Origin: Amycolatopsis lexingtonensis
GTDB lineage: Bacteria; Actinomycetota; Actinomycetes; Mycobacteriales; Pseudonocardiaceae
Reading direction: 5' to 3'
Length of the DNA: 64,000 bases
Assembly (NCBI RefSeq): GCF_014873755.1
Contig: NZ_JADBEG010000001.1
Location: 3,908,501 to 3,972,500 of the forward strand
The position numbers were made by a program, and so were the translations under genes. Under the pieces are notes generated by a model. The model did not search any database and was not told the DNA's origin. It saw only the letters and a program-made list of their open reading frames with translations. Positions 1 to 8,706 of the stretch are shown here, in pieces (the stretch's first letter is position 1; each line of letters begins with the position of its first letter).

Positions 1-350
1 CTCACCTTCAGCTCCACCGACGCATAGCCGACGCCGGCCGGGAGCGTCGTGTGGACCGCGCAGCCGACGACCGAGTCGAGCATCGTGGCCGCCACGCCGC
101 CGTGGACCATGCCGATCGGGTTGTACAGCGACTCGTCCGGTTCGGCGACTGCTTCGACCTCGCCGTGCTCGATGCGCTCCCAGCGGAGCCCGAAGTGGGC
201 GGCGATCGGCGGGCCCGGGATGCGGCCGTCCTTGATGGCCGTCAGGTACTCCAGGCCGGACATGGCCGCGCCGAGCCGGGCCGTGGGCAGCGGGTCCTGC
301 CAGGTGATCGTCTTCGAGCGGGTTCCCGCTTCGGCGGCCACGTCGGTCAT
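1..350 (-). CDS. PaaI-family hotdog thioesterase, 3' end cut by window edge
   Basis: The first 116 codons of a minus-strand gene are present; the C-terminus lies beyond base 1. The translation begins MTDVAAEAG and contains the hotdog signature of PaaI/YdiI-like acyl-CoA thioesterases: NPIGMVHGG, then MLDSVVGCAV, then a strand reading GYASVELKV. These enzymes hydrolyse acyl- or aryl-CoA thioesters as homotetramers in the cytoplasm. The ATG at 350 is the first in-frame start before the conserved region. The N-terminal stretch of about 45 residues before the hotdog core is usual for the larger actinobacterial members. Substrate cannot be inferred; no pathway neighbour is visible. Confidence 0.82.
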   Translation of the reverse strand, partial: MTDVAAEAGTRSKTITWQDPLPTARLGAAMSGLEYLTAIKDGRIPGPPIAAHFGLRWERIEHGEVEAVAEPDESLYNPIGMVHGGVAATMLDSVVGCAVHTTLPAGVGYASVELKV

Positions 351-474
351 CTCGGGCTCCTCGACTATGACAGGTGTCTTAATCGCAGCTTCGCCCGGGC
401 GCCGGGACGACGTCAAGCGCGCGTGACCCAGGCCACCGGTGGTCGGCCCCGGGCGCGGGTGGAATCATCCGGGG

Positions 475-843
475 GTGAGCACCGAGCGCAAGCTGATCGA
501 CCCGGAACGCGTCTCGGCGGCGGTCGACGGGCTCGGCGACCGCGCCGTCATCGACGAATGGGCCCGGCGCTTCTCCGTGGTCGCCGACCCGTCCCGGCTG
601 GCCCTGCTGGTCTCCATCCACTACGCCCGCGAGATCAGCGTCACCGATCTCGCCGCGGCCACCGGCATGACCGACACCGCCGTGTCGCAGGCCCTGCGGC
701 TGCTGCGGGCCCACGGCCTGGTCACCCCGCAGCGCACCGGCCGCGTCGTGCGCTACCGGCTCGCCGACGCGACCGTGCACGAACTCATCCACCACGTCCG
801 CCCGCACCCCGAACATCCCGCGAACGACGACGAGGACCGGTAG
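475..843 (+). CDS. ArsR/SmtB-family winged-helix repressor
   Basis: A 122-residue protein from a GTG start at 475, preceded by a G-rich ribosome site. The central region has the ArsR winged helix: ADPSRLALLVSI, then DLAAATGMTDTAVSQALRLL as recognition helix, then GRVVRYRLAD as wing. The C-terminus is histidine-rich (HELIHHVRPHPEH), as in Ni/Co or Zn sensors of the NmtR/KmtR type, so metal sensing is plausible. No metal transporter is adjacent. It lies 9 bases before the HAD gene on the same strand and may be co-transcribed with the sugar phosphorylase pair. Family assignment is firm; the ligand is a guess. Confidence 0.85.
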   Translation: MSTERKLIDPERVSAAVDGLGDRAVIDEWARRFSVVADPSRLALLVSIHYAREISVTDLAAATGMTDTAVSQALRLLRAHGLVTPQRTGRVVRYRLADATVHELIHHVRPHPEHPANDDEDR

Positions 844-852
844 CGTGCGGGC

Positions 853-1584
853 ATGACGGGATTGCCGGAAGCCATCACCGCCTGCCTGTTCGACCTCGAC
901 GGAGTGCTGACCGGGACGGCGATTCTCCACCGCGAAGCGTGGAAACGGACATTCGACGAATTCCTCCGCGCCCGCGACGGTGCCGGGTTCGCCGAGTTCA
1001 CCGACCACGACTACGCGGCCTTTGTGGACGGCCGCCCCCGCGCCGACGGCGTGCGGGAGTTCCTGCGGTCACGGGAAATCGAGCTGCCCGAGGGCACGCC
1101 GGACGACCCGCCGGACGCCCCCACGGTCAATGGCGTCGGCAACCGCAAGAACGAACTGGTGCTGAAGATCATCGACGAGCGCGGCGTCAGCCCCTACCCC
1201 GGCTCGATCCGCTACCTCGAAGCGGTCAAGGCCGCCGGGCTGCGGATCGCCGTCGTGACGTCCTCGGCGAACGGCGCCAAGGTCCTCGACGCCGGCGACC
1301 TGAGCAAGTACATCGAGGCCCGCATCGACGGCGTCGTCATCCGCGACCGGCACCTCAAGGGCAAGCCCGCCCCCGACTCGTTCCTGGCCGGCGCCGCGGC
1401 GCTCGGCGTCGAGCCGGCGCACGCGGCCGTCTTCGAGGACGCCCAATCCGGTGTCCAGGCCGGGAAAGCCGGCGGTTTCGGGTACGTCGTGGGCGTGAAC
1501 CGGGCCGACCAGGCCGCCGCGCTGAAGGCCCACGGGGCCGACATCGTCGTCGACGACCTCGCCGACCTGCTGGAGGACCGATGA
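853..1584 (+). CDS. HAD-family beta-phosphoglucomutase-like phosphatase/mutase
   Basis: A 243-residue HAD hydrolase. Motif I is FDLDGVLT with nucleophile D14 and acid/base D16. Motif II is VVTSSANG, the motif III lysine is in KGKPAPDSF, and motif IV is FEDAQSGVQAG. An alpha-helical cap containing an insertion around TVNGVGNRKNE follows motif I, as in the mycobacterial Rv3400 type. Its stop overlaps the ATG of the GH65 gene (ATGA), so the two are translationally coupled. In this arrangement the phosphorylase releases beta-glucose 1-phosphate and this enzyme would convert it to glucose 6-phosphate. Older annotations call such proteins trehalose-6-phosphate phosphatase-like; the GH65 coupling favours beta-phosphoglucomutase. 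Confidence 0.88.
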   Translation: MTGLPEAITACLFDLDGVLTGTAILHREAWKRTFDEFLRARDGAGFAEFTDHDYAAFVDGRPRADGVREFLRSREIELPEGTPDDPPDAPTVNGVGNRKNELVLKIIDERGVSPYPGSIRYLEAVKAAGLRIAVVTSSANGAKVLDAGDLSKYIEARIDGVVIRDRHLKGKPAPDSFLAGAAALGVEPAHAAVFEDAQSGVQAGKAGGFGYVVGVNRADQAAALKAHGADIVVDDLADLLEDR

Positions 1585-3986
1585 CCGACGAACCCCGCGG
1601 CTACGAGTGCGCCCCGTGGGAGCTGCGCTGGCGCGGCATGGACGTCGACGCCCTGCAGCGCACCGAATCGGCGTTCGCGGTGTCCAACGGCCACATCGGG
1701 CTGCGCGGAACCCTCGAAGAGGCCGAACCGCGCGGGCTGCCCGGCACCTACCTCAACGGGTTCTACGAGCAGCACGAACTCCCCTACGCCGAAGCCGGTT
1801 ACGGCTACCCCGAAGAGGGCCAGACCGTCGTCAACGTGACCGACGGCAAGATCATCCGGCTGCTGGTCGAGGACGAGCCGCTGGACATGCGCTACGGCGC
1901 GGCCACCAAGCACGACCGCGTGCTCGACTTCCGCAAGGGCACGCTCAGCCGCAGCACCGAGTGGTCGTCGCCGACCGGGCGGCGGGTCCGCGTGCGCACC
2001 GAGCGGCTGGTTTCCTTCACCCAGCGCGCGATCGCCGCGATCCGGTACGAGGTCGAGCCGCTCGACGAGGACCTGCAGCTGGTCGTGCAGTCCGACCTGC
2101 TGGCCAACGAGCCGATCGAGTCCGACACCAGCGACCCGCGGGTGGCCGCCGCGCTGGAATCCCCACTGGTGGGCGAATTCCACCGCGCGTCGGAGTACAA
2201 CGCCGTGCTGGTGCACCAGACCCGCCGGTCCGGGCTGCGGATGGCGGCGGCGATGGACCACAAGATCGAGGTGGACGACGGCATCCGCGCCCGCATCCAC
2301 TCCGAAGAGGACCTCGCCCGGCTCACGGTCGCGGTCGACGTCCCCAAGGGCGGCAAGCTCCGGATCACCAAGTTCCTCGCCTACGGCTGGTCGGCGCAGC
2401 GCTCGGTGCCGGCGTTGCGCTCGCAGGTCGAGGCGGCGCTGGCGGGCGCGCGCCAGACCGGCTGGAAGGGCCTGATCACCGAGCAGCGCCAGTTCCTCGA
2501 CGACTACTGGGCCACCTCCGACATCGAGATCGACGGCGATCCCGAGCTGCAGCAGGCCGTCCGCTTCGCCCTCTTCCACCTCCTGCAGGCCGGGGCCCGC
2601 GGCGAAAGCCGCGCGATCGCGGGCAAGGGACTGACCGGGCCGGGCTACGACGGGCACGCGTTCTGGGACACCGAATCGTTCGTCCTGCCGGTGCTCACCT
2701 ACACCATCCCGGACGCGGCGCGCGACGCGCTGCGCTGGCGTCACTCCACAATGGACAAGGCGCGGGAACGCGCGCACCAGCTGGGATTGCGCGGAGCGGC
2801 GTTCCCGTGGCGCTCGATCAACGGCGCCGAATGCTCGGCGTACTGGCCGGCCGGCACGGCGGCGTTCCACGTCAGCGCGGACATCGCCGACGCCGTGCTG
2901 CGCTACCTCAACGCGACCGGCGACGAGGAGTTCGAGCGCGACTACGGCACCGAGCTGCTGCTGGAAACCGCGCGGCTGTGGGCGTCGCTGGGCCACCACG
3001 ACCGGCACGGGACGTTCCGCATCGACGGCGTCACCGGCCCGGACGAGTATTCGGCGGTGGCGGACAACAACGTCTACACGAACCTGATGGCGCGCCGGAA
3101 CCTGCTGGCCGCGGCGGACTCCTGCGAACGGCACCCGGACGTGGCTGCGCACTTCGGCGTCGACACCGTCGAACTGGACTCGTGGCGCGCCGCCGCGGCG
3201 GCGATGTACCTGCCCTACGACGCGGAAATCGGCGTGCACCCGCAGTCGGAGGGGTTCCTCGACCACGACGAGTGGGACTACGAGAACACCGACCCGGCGC
3301 ACTACCCGCTGCTGCTGCACTACCCGTACTTCGACCTGTACCGCAAGCAGGTCGTGAAGCAGGCGGACCTGGTGCTGGCGCTGCACCTGTGCGGCGACTC
3401 GTTCAGCCCCGAGGAGAAGGCGCGCAACTTCGCGTACTACGAAGCGAGGACCGTGCGGGACTCCTCGCTGTCGGCGGGGACGCAGGCCGTCGTCGCGGCC
3501 GAGGTCGGGCACCTGCAGCTGGCCTACGACTACCTCGCCGAAGCCGCGCTGACCGACCTGCACGACGTGCACAACAACGTGCGCAACGGCCTGCACATGG
3601 CGTCGCTGGCCGGGGCGTGGCAGGGCGCGGTGGCCGGGTTCGGCGGGCTGCGCGACCACGGCGGGACGCTGGCGTTCTCCCCGCGGCTGCCGGAGCAGCT
3701 GGGCCGGCTCACCTTCCGGCTGATGTTCCGCGGCACGCGGTTCCAGGTCGAGATCGACCCCGACCAGGTCACCTACCACGTGCTCGACGGCGAGCCGCTG
3801 GAAGTGCTGCACCACGGCGAGCGCATCACGCTCACCCCGGAGCCGCGGCGGTTCCCGATCCCGAAGATCGACGCGGGCGACCCGCCGAAGCAGCCGCCGG
3901 GCCGCGCCCCGATGCGGCGCGACTCGGAAATCGTGCGGCAGTACGCGGAACCGGCCAACCCGATCAGCGAGGTCTACGCCACCTGA
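1581..3986 (+). CDS. Glycoside hydrolase family 65 disaccharide phosphorylase (kojibiose/trehalose/maltose type)
   Basis: An 801-residue protein of normal GH65 length. The N-terminal beta-sandwich covers roughly residues 1-270 (SNGHIGLRGTLEE near 33), then the (alpha/alpha)6 barrel, then a C-terminal beta domain. The general acid is E489 in TGPDEYSAV. The phosphate-binding segment SSLSAGTQAVV lies near residue 634. These inverting phosphorylases split an alpha-linked glucose disaccharide with phosphate to beta-glucose 1-phosphate and glucose. The start at 1581 is fixed by the ATGA overlap with the mutase gene. The pair matches the Rv3400-Rv3401 arrangement of mycobacteria. Which disaccharide is used cannot be read from sequence. 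Confidence 0.9.
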   Translation: MTDEPRGYECAPWELRWRGMDVDALQRTESAFAVSNGHIGLRGTLEEAEPRGLPGTYLNGFYEQHELPYAEAGYGYPEEGQTVVNVTDGKIIRLLVEDEPLDMRYGAATKHDRVLDFRKGTLSRSTEWSSPTGRRVRVRTERLVSFTQRAIAAIRYEVEPLDEDLQLVVQSDLLANEPIESDTSDPRVAAALESPLVGEFHRASEYNAVLVHQTRRSGLRMAAAMDHKIEVDDGIRARIHSEEDLARLTVAVDVPKGGKLRITKFLAYGWSAQRSVPALRSQVEAALAGARQTGWKGLITEQRQFLDDYWATSDIEIDGDPELQQAVRFALFHLLQAGARGESRAIAGKGLTGPGYDGHAFWDTESFVLPVLTYTIPDAARDALRWRHSTMDKARERAHQLGLRGAAFPWRSINGAECSAYWPAGTAAFHVSADIADAVLRYLNATGDEEFERDYGTELLLETARLWASLGHHDRHGTFRIDGVTGPDEYSAVADNNVYTNLMARRNLLAAADSCERHPDVAAHFGVDTVELDSWRAAAAAMYLPYDAEIGVHPQSEGFLDHDEWDYENTDPAHYPLLLHYPYFDLYRKQVVKQADLVLALHLCGDSFSPEEKARNFAYYEARTVRDSSLSAGTQAVVAAEVGHLQLAYDYLAEAALTDLHDVHNNVRNGLHMASLAGAWQGAVAGFGGLRDHGGTLAFSPRLPEQLGRLTFRLMFRGTRFQVEIDPDQVTYHVLDGEPLEVLHHGERITLTPEPRRFPIPKIDAGDPPKQPPGRAPMRRDSEIVRQYAEPANPISEVYAT

Positions 3987-3995
3987 GCCGGGCGG

Positions 3996-4178
3996 CTACT
4001 CCGGGAGGTCGCTGAGGGCGTCCCGGCCGGGCGGGGCCGGGACTTCTTCGGTCCCGCTCGGACTCACGTCCGGGTCGGGGGCGGTCGGCACGTCGTGCGT
4101 CAGGCTGCCGGGGGTCGGGAGCTTCGGGAGCTCTTCGTCTTCGTCGTCGCGGCCGTGGATGCGCTGCTGTTCGCTCAT
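3996..4178 (-). CDS. Small acidic hypothetical protein
   Basis: A 60-residue, proline- and acid-rich protein starting MSEQQRIHG, with a run DDEDEELPKL and no predicted fold, signal peptide or membrane segment. It follows the Ppx/GppA gene by 41 bases on the same strand, so it may be the last gene of that transcript. It ends only 9 bases from the convergent GH65 gene. Earlier in-frame starts exist but would overlap the phosphatase gene. I do not recognise a family; the protein looks intrinsically disordered. Confidence 0.5.
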   Translation of the reverse strand: MSEQQRIHGRDDEDEELPKLPTPGSLTHDVPTAPDPDVSPSGTEEVPAPPGRDALSDLPE

Positions 4179-4219
4179 GGTTTCCGGAATACCCGGTTTT
4201 CCCGGTCCCGGCCAGGGGA

Positions 4220-5173
4220 TCAGGCCGCCCGGTGGTCCCCGGCGGCCTTCGCCTTGTCCTGGAGGGTGAGCAGCAGGCCGTCGCGGGTCGACCACGGGCA
4301 GATCGCGACCTTCCCGCCCGCGACCGTCAGCAGCGCCTCCGCCACGATCGCGCCGGCCAGCGCCTGGTGGGCGCGACTGCGCGAAATGCCCGGCAGCTCG
4401 GCGCGCTTCGACGGCGGGAGCGCGGCGAGCCGCGGGATCCAGGCACGCAGGTCGTCGAGCCGCAGCTCACGGCGCTTCCCGGGCCGGGCACCGGACAGCC
4501 GGGCCAGCTGCTGCAGCACCTTCGAGCAGCCGACGACCCGCGGGTCGTCGACGCCGGCGGCACCGAGCGTGGTGCTGACGACGTCGAGCGCGTGCGTGCG
4601 CAGCGCCTTGACCTGCTTGTTCGACACGCGCTCGGACGGCAGCCAGTCCCGCGTCATCGACCGGGCGCCCAGCGGTAGCGACCGCGCGAACGTGGCCTGC
4701 TCACCGCAGCCCGCGGCCAGCTCGACCGTGCCGCCGCCGATGTCGAGCACCAGCAGCGGCCCGGCGTCCGCGCCGTACCAGCGGCGGGCGGCCAGGTAGG
4801 CGAGCCCGGCTTCGGCCGGCCCGGACAGGAACCGCAGCTCGACCCCGGTTTCCCCGGCGACGTGCCGGACGACGTCGGCGGCGTTGGCCGCGTCGCGGAT
4901 CGAGGACGTCGCGAGCGGGTACACGCCGTGGACGCCGTGGCGGTAGGCGGTGCTCATCCCGGCGGCGACGGCGGTGGTGACGGCGACCACGCCCCGGTCG
5001 GTGAGCCGGCCGCGGCCGTCGAGTTCGCGGTCGAGGCGCAGCCGCGTCTGGTGGTTCAGCACCGGCTCCCGCGGGGACCCGGAGACGGGCACCACCACGA
5101 GCCGGGCACTGAACGAACCGACGTCCAGCACGCCCACCGCGGGCTCTTCGATTTTTCGCACGACTCGGCGCAC
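4220..5173 (-). CDS. Ppx/GppA family exopolyphosphatase-like protein
   Basis: A 317-residue, single-module member of the Ppx/GppA family (ASKHA fold), the short form seen as Rv0496 in mycobacteria. The phosphate-1 motif is LDVGSFSARLVV near the N-terminus and the phosphate-2 motif is LDIGGGTVELA. The conserved segment FLSGPAEAGLAYLA lies between them, and the helix ending SRAHQALAGA is C-terminal. Substrates are polyphosphate or pppGpp. The glycine-serine of motif 1 is followed by F rather than the usual N. I chose the GTG at 5173 because GGCGGAAG lies just upstream; an earlier GTG at 5239 would add 22 unconserved residues. Confidence 0.86.
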   Translation of the reverse strand: MRRVVRKIEEPAVGVLDVGSFSARLVVVPVSGSPREPVLNHQTRLRLDRELDGRGRLTDRGVVAVTTAVAAGMSTAYRHGVHGVYPLATSSIRDAANAADVVRHVAGETGVELRFLSGPAEAGLAYLAARRWYGADAGPLLVLDIGGGTVELAAGCGEQATFARSLPLGARSMTRDWLPSERVSNKQVKALRTHALDVVSTTLGAAGVDDPRVVGCSKVLQQLARLSGARPGKRRELRLDDLRAWIPRLAALPPSKRAELPGISRSRAHQALAGAIVAEALLTVAGGKVAICPWSTRDGLLLTLQDKAKAAGDHRAA

Positions 5174-5403
5174 CTCACTTCCGCCTGCTGAATATCCCCA
5201 GCGGGGCTGGTTGAAACCAGCAATGATGTCGGATCTCACCGCGCGCTGCCGGGTGTTTCACGAGATTGGACCCTCCGGCGGTGTGTTCTTGACGCGAAGG
5301 TCACAGCGAGATAACCCGAACGAGTGAATTGGACACGATTCGGTAACGTCGAGGGCGGCGCTGCGATCAACCGGTCGTCAGCACCGGTGTGGAGCGGGGA
5401 AAA

Positions 5404-6000
5404 GTGATCGAACGGCCCGAGCGGCGAGCCGCGCTCGCCCGGCCGGCCGCGGCCGTGCTCGCGGTCGTGGCCGGGCTCGGCTGCGTCCTCCTGGGCGTGA
5501 CCACGGTCCTCGCCCCGGCCACGACGGTCCCCGCGGGAGCGGCGGCGGCTCCCCTCCCGGCCCTCGGCGCGCCGGCGTCGATCGGGATCCCGGACCTCGG
5601 CCTGGCGCTGGACCACGTGACGGCTTTGGGGCACGTCGGTGGCCGGCGTGAGCAGCCCGGGACGGCGCTCGGGGTCGGCTGGTTCGCCGACGGCCCGGCC
5701 CCGGGGGCGCCCGGCGTCGCGGTGCTGTCCGGCCACGCCGGCTTCGGCTACTCGGCCGGCGCGTTCGCCCGCCTGGCGGCGCTCCGCCCGGGCGCGCCGA
5801 TCACGGTCCGCGACGCCGACGGGCACGAGTCCCGCTTCACGGTCCGGCGGACGGCGCAGTTCCCGCCGGACGAGCCGGACACCACGCTGGTGGCCCCCGA
5901 GGGCGCGGGCCCGCAGCTGCGCCTGATCACCAGCGACGGGACCTATGACGGCGCAGGCTTCAACGGCGCACGGGTCGCCGTCTACGCGACTCCCGCCTGA
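5404..6000 (+). CDS. Class E/F sortase-like membrane protein lacking the catalytic cysteine
   Basis: A 198-residue protein with a signal anchor (residues about 13-35, LAVVAGLGCVLLGV) and a sortase beta-barrel. The catalytic histidine region is present: VLSGHAGF with H111, then FARLAALRPGAPITV. The strand that should end in TC (TLxTC) reads LRLITSDGTY, with S177 in place of cysteine (codon AGC). The usual arginine region (YRDNVVVYA) reads FNGARVAVYA, so the arginine is also shifted or absent. A functional transpeptidase is therefore unlikely; a degenerate or scaffolding role is inferred. The GTG at 5404 has GGAGCGGGGA upstream; a GTG at 5389 is also in frame. No LPxTG substrate gene is adjacent. 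Confidence 0.8.
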   Translation: MIERPERRAALARPAAAVLAVVAGLGCVLLGVTTVLAPATTVPAGAAAAPLPALGAPASIGIPDLGLALDHVTALGHVGGRREQPGTALGVGWFADGPAPGAPGVAVLSGHAGFGYSAGAFARLAALRPGAPITVRDADGHESRFTVRRTAQFPPDEPDTTLVAPEGAGPQLRLITSDGTYDGAGFNGARVAVYATPA

Positions 6001-6010
6001 CGCCCCGGGG

Positions 6011-7051
6011 TCAGCCGATCAGGTCGCGCAGCTGGGAGACCGCGGCCACGCGGGCGTCGCGGCCCGGGAGGAGGGGGTTGACCACCAGCGTCGTCGCGCC
6101 GGCCTCCTTGAACGCCGCCAGGCGCTCCTTCACGTACCCGGCCGGGCCGACCAGGGAGATCGCGCGCAGCAGTTCGAGGGGAACGGCCGCCGCCGCTTCC
6201 TCCTTCTTGCCGTCGAGGTAGAGGTCCTGGATCAGCTTCGCCTCGGCCTCGTAGCCGTAGCGGCGGGCGAGGTCGTTGTAGAAGTTCTTGCCGCGCGCGC
6301 CCATCCCGCCGATGTACAGCGCCAGGATCGGGCGCAGGTGGTCGAGCAGCGGCTCGACGTCGTCGCCGATGGCCAGGGCCACCGACACGTACGTGTCCAG
6401 CTCGCCCAGCTCCGGAGCGCGCTTCGCCTTGCCCTCGGCCAGCGCCGCGCCCCAGGCGTCGGCCGCCTTCTCCGGGTGGAAGAAGATCGGCTGCCAGCCT
6501 TCGGCGATTTCCGCGGTGAGCGCGACGTTCTTGGGGCCGAGCGAAGCCAGCAGCACCGGGATGCGCTCGCGCACCGGGTGGTTGATCAGTTTCAGCGGCT
6601 TGCCGAGCCCGGTCCCCTGCTCCGGCGGCAGCGGGATCGTGTAGTGCTTGCCCTCGTGCACCACGCGCTCACGGCGCCACACTTGACGGCACACCTCGAC
6701 GATTTCGCGAGTGCGCCCGAGCGGCGCGTCGTACTTCACGCCGTGGAAGCCCTCGATGACCTGCGGACCGGACGCGCCGAGCCCCAGGATGAACCGCCCG
6801 TCGGAGACGAAGTCGAGTCCGGCCGCGGTCATCGCCGTGAGCGTCGGCGTGCGCGTGTAGATCTGGAAGATCCCGGAGGCCAGTTGGACGCGTTCGGTCT
6901 TGGCCGCGAGGTAGCCGAGCTGGCTGACGGCGTCGAACGAATACGCCTCCGGCACGAAGGCGACGTCGAGGCCCACCTTCTCCAGTTCGACGATGTCCGC
7001 GACGCTGTCGGCGAAGCCTCCGGCGTAGTTGATCGCGGTCCCGATCCGCAT
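6011..7051 (-). CDS. LLM-class F420-dependent oxidoreductase
   Basis: A 346-residue luciferase-like monooxygenase fold protein. It starts MRIGTAINYAG. The family's active-site strand LDVAFVPEAY comes next, then the cofactor-phosphate region RFILGLGASGPQVIEGFHG. The C-terminal part contains GWQPIFFHPE and the IGGMGARGKNFYNDLA helix typical of actinobacterial F420 members (Rv3520c type). It should bind coenzyme F420 and act on an unknown substrate in the cytoplasm. The ATG at 7051 is preceded by GGAGGTGGAC, a strong ribosome site. Upstream, at 7071-7080, the sequence CAAGCGCTTA resembles half-symmetric TetR boxes common before lipid-oxidation genes. Confidence 0.88.
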   Translation of the reverse strand: MRIGTAINYAGGFADSVADIVELEKVGLDVAFVPEAYSFDAVSQLGYLAAKTERVQLASGIFQIYTRTPTLTAMTAAGLDFVSDGRFILGLGASGPQVIEGFHGVKYDAPLGRTREIVEVCRQVWRRERVVHEGKHYTIPLPPEQGTGLGKPLKLINHPVRERIPVLLASLGPKNVALTAEIAEGWQPIFFHPEKAADAWGAALAEGKAKRAPELGELDTYVSVALAIGDDVEPLLDHLRPILALYIGGMGARGKNFYNDLARRYGYEAEAKLIQDLYLDGKKEEAAAAVPLELLRAISLVGPAGYVKERLAAFKEAGATTLVVNPLLPGRDARVAAVSQLRDLIG

Positions 7052-7177
7052 GTCCACCTCCGTTGCTGAGCAAGCGCTTATTCGTCCTGGTCCGTCATAC
7101 CGCACGGGCCCCTTGATCTCAGCACGTGGCGGACACCCGGCCGAGTGGCGGTGGTCACGCCCCACCGCCCGGTCGCC

Positions 7178-8128
7178 TCAGAAGGCGGTGAAGTCCAGGA
7201 CGAGACGGCCGCGGACGCCGCCACCGGCCAGCCGCCGGTGGGCGTCGGCGGCGCGGCCGGCCGGCAGCACGTCGGCCACCCGCAGCGTCAGCTCGCCCGC
7301 GGCGGCCTGATCCCGCAGCCGCAGCAGGCGGGCGTGGTCGGTCACCGCCGCGGGGACGAACACCTTGTGCAGCCGGATGCCGCGGTCGACCGGGCCGTCC
7401 CAGCCGCGGACGACGGCCAGCCCGCCGCCGTCACGGATCGCCGCGACGATCAGTTCGTGCTGCGCCGCGCCGTCGAGCACGGCGTCCACACCGTCGGGCG
7501 CGAGCGCGCGGAAGCGGGCGGCGACGTCGTCGCCGCGGGGCACGACCTCGTCGGCGCCCAGTTCCCGTACGAGCCGGACGTCGGCCGCCGAGGCGTCCGC
7601 GAACACCCGCAGCCCCTCGGTCTTGGCCAGCTGCACCGCATACCCGCCGAAGGCGCCGACCGCTCCGGTCACCGCGATGGTGCCGCCGGCCGGCACGGCG
7701 ACCGCATCCAGCGCGAGCCGGGCGGTCAGCGCGTTCATCAGCAGCGTGGACGCGGCCGGGAAGTCCACGCCGGGTGGCATCGGGACCACCGATTCCACCG
7801 GCGCCACGACGAGTTCGGCGTAGGCGCCGCCGCGTGGGCCGTAGGCGTGCAGGATCGCCATCACCCGGTCCCCGGGCCGGAGTGCGGTGTCAGTGTCCGG
7901 GCCGATCGCGTCGACCACGCCGGCCGCGTCCATCCCCGGCACGTAGGGGCCGGGGCGGCCTTCGAACCAGGCTGGCACGACCCCGGCGCGCAGCATGGTG
8001 TCGGTGGGGTTGACCGCCGCGGCGTGCACGCGGATGCGCACCTCACCGGGGCCCGGGACGGGGTCGGGCAAGTCGATCACCCGCAGCACGTCGGGGCCAC
8101 CGAACTCGGTCAGGCCGATCGCACGCAT
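7178..8128 (-). CDS. MDR-superfamily NADPH:quinone reductase-like oxidoreductase
   Basis: A 316-residue zinc-independent medium-chain dehydrogenase/reductase. The GroES-like domain opens MRAIGLTEFGGPDVLR, with VHAAAVNPTDTMLRAG. The Rossmann nucleotide motif is GTIAVTGAVGAFGGYAVQLA (AxGxxG type) near residue 150, followed by an NADP-binding region FADASAADVRLVRELGADE. Residues for the catalytic or structural zinc are absent, as expected for quinone oxidoreductases. It starts 9 bases after the SnoaL-like gene ends, so the two form an operon. The divergent TetR at 8745 probably controls both. GAGGAC precedes the ATG. Confidence 0.88.
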   Translation of the reverse strand: MRAIGLTEFGGPDVLRVIDLPDPVPGPGEVRIRVHAAAVNPTDTMLRAGVVPAWFEGRPGPYVPGMDAAGVVDAIGPDTDTALRPGDRVMAILHAYGPRGGAYAELVVAPVESVVPMPPGVDFPAASTLLMNALTARLALDAVAVPAGGTIAVTGAVGAFGGYAVQLAKTEGLRVFADASAADVRLVRELGADEVVPRGDDVAARFRALAPDGVDAVLDGAAQHELIVAAIRDGGGLAVVRGWDGPVDRGIRLHKVFVPAAVTDHARLLRLRDQAAAGELTLRVADVLPAGRAADAHRRLAGGGVRGRLVLDFTAF

Positions 8129-8137
8129 GCCCGGTCC

Positions 8138-8641
8138 TCAGTTCTCGATCGCGGTTTCGGCGGGGATCCTGGCGGCCGCGGGATTGCCCACCGACCAGCG
8201 CGAGCTGACCCGGTTGCGGCGGACCCGCCACACGTGGCCGTGCTCGCGGACCAGGTCGGTCTCGAACCGGTTGCCCAGCAGCAGGTGGTCCTGGAACTCG
8301 ACCGACGGCCCTTCGCCGCTCCGGTGGTGCTGCCCGATCAGGTAACAGGTCAGCTTGGCGGTGTCGCCGTCCACCCACACCCGGATGTTGGCCAGGGCGT
8401 GGAAGGTGTCCATCGCGGTTCCCACGGTCCGCATCAGGGTCTCGACGACCTGTTCGCGGCCGACGTAGGGCTCGAACACGTGGATGCTGGGGTCGATGCC
8501 GCCGAGGTCGAACACCGCGTCCTCGGTGAAGGCGGACCGCAGCAGGTCCTCGTCGCCGAAGTCGATGCCCTCGACGATCCGCGTGACCGCGTCCACGACG
8601 CCGTCCCGGTCGGTGTAGGCCGTCGCTTCACTCGGCTTCAT
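8138..8641 (-). CDS. SnoaL/NTF2-like protein
   Basis: A 167-residue alpha+beta barrel protein of the SnoaL-like_4 type. It has an N-terminal helix reading DRDGVVDAVTRIVEG, then LLRSAFTEDAVFDLGG, GREQVVETLM, the HALANIRVWVDGDTAKLTCY strand and C-terminal YLIGQHHRSGEG. These small cone-shaped proteins serve as isomerases, hydratases, hydroxylases or dehydratases on small cyclic substrates. The ATG at 8641 follows AGGAGATTGCC; an upstream ATG would read through the operator. It is first in a two-gene operon with the MDR reductase, facing the TetR regulator. Confidence 0.82.
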   Translation of the reverse strand: MKPSEATAYTDRDGVVDAVTRIVEGIDFGDEDLLRSAFTEDAVFDLGGIDPSIHVFEPYVGREQVVETLMRTVGTAMDTFHALANIRVWVDGDTAKLTCYLIGQHHRSGEGPSVEFQDHLLLGNRFETDLVREHGHVWRVRRNRVSSRWSVGNPAAARIPAETAIEN

Positions 8642-8660
8642 CGGCAATCTCCTGTCTCGA

Positions 8661-8684
8661 ACCAACGCCAACGTTGGTGTTGGT
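8661..8684. promoter_or_regulatory. TetR operator box 1 (core CAACGTTG)
   Basis: A 24-bp inverted repeat with half-site ACCAACGCCAAC facing GTTGGTGTTGGT, matching at 11 of 12 positions around the core CAACGTTG (8669-8676). It sits 20 bases upstream of the SnoaL start and between two divergent genes. It is the natural operator for the TetR protein encoded at 8745. Confidence 0.8.
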
Positions 8685-8706
8685 TCGACCGTAACACCCG
8701 ACTTTC

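Noticed and set aside
5240..5403. Sigma-70-like promoter (TTGACG with GATAAC) before the sortase-like gene
   Set aside because: Spacing of 15 bp is poor and several other combinations are equally plausible.
7071..7080. CAAGCGCTTA as a TetR operator before the LLM oxidoreductase
   Set aside because: Only 8 bp are symmetric and no regulator is adjacent; too short to list as a feature.
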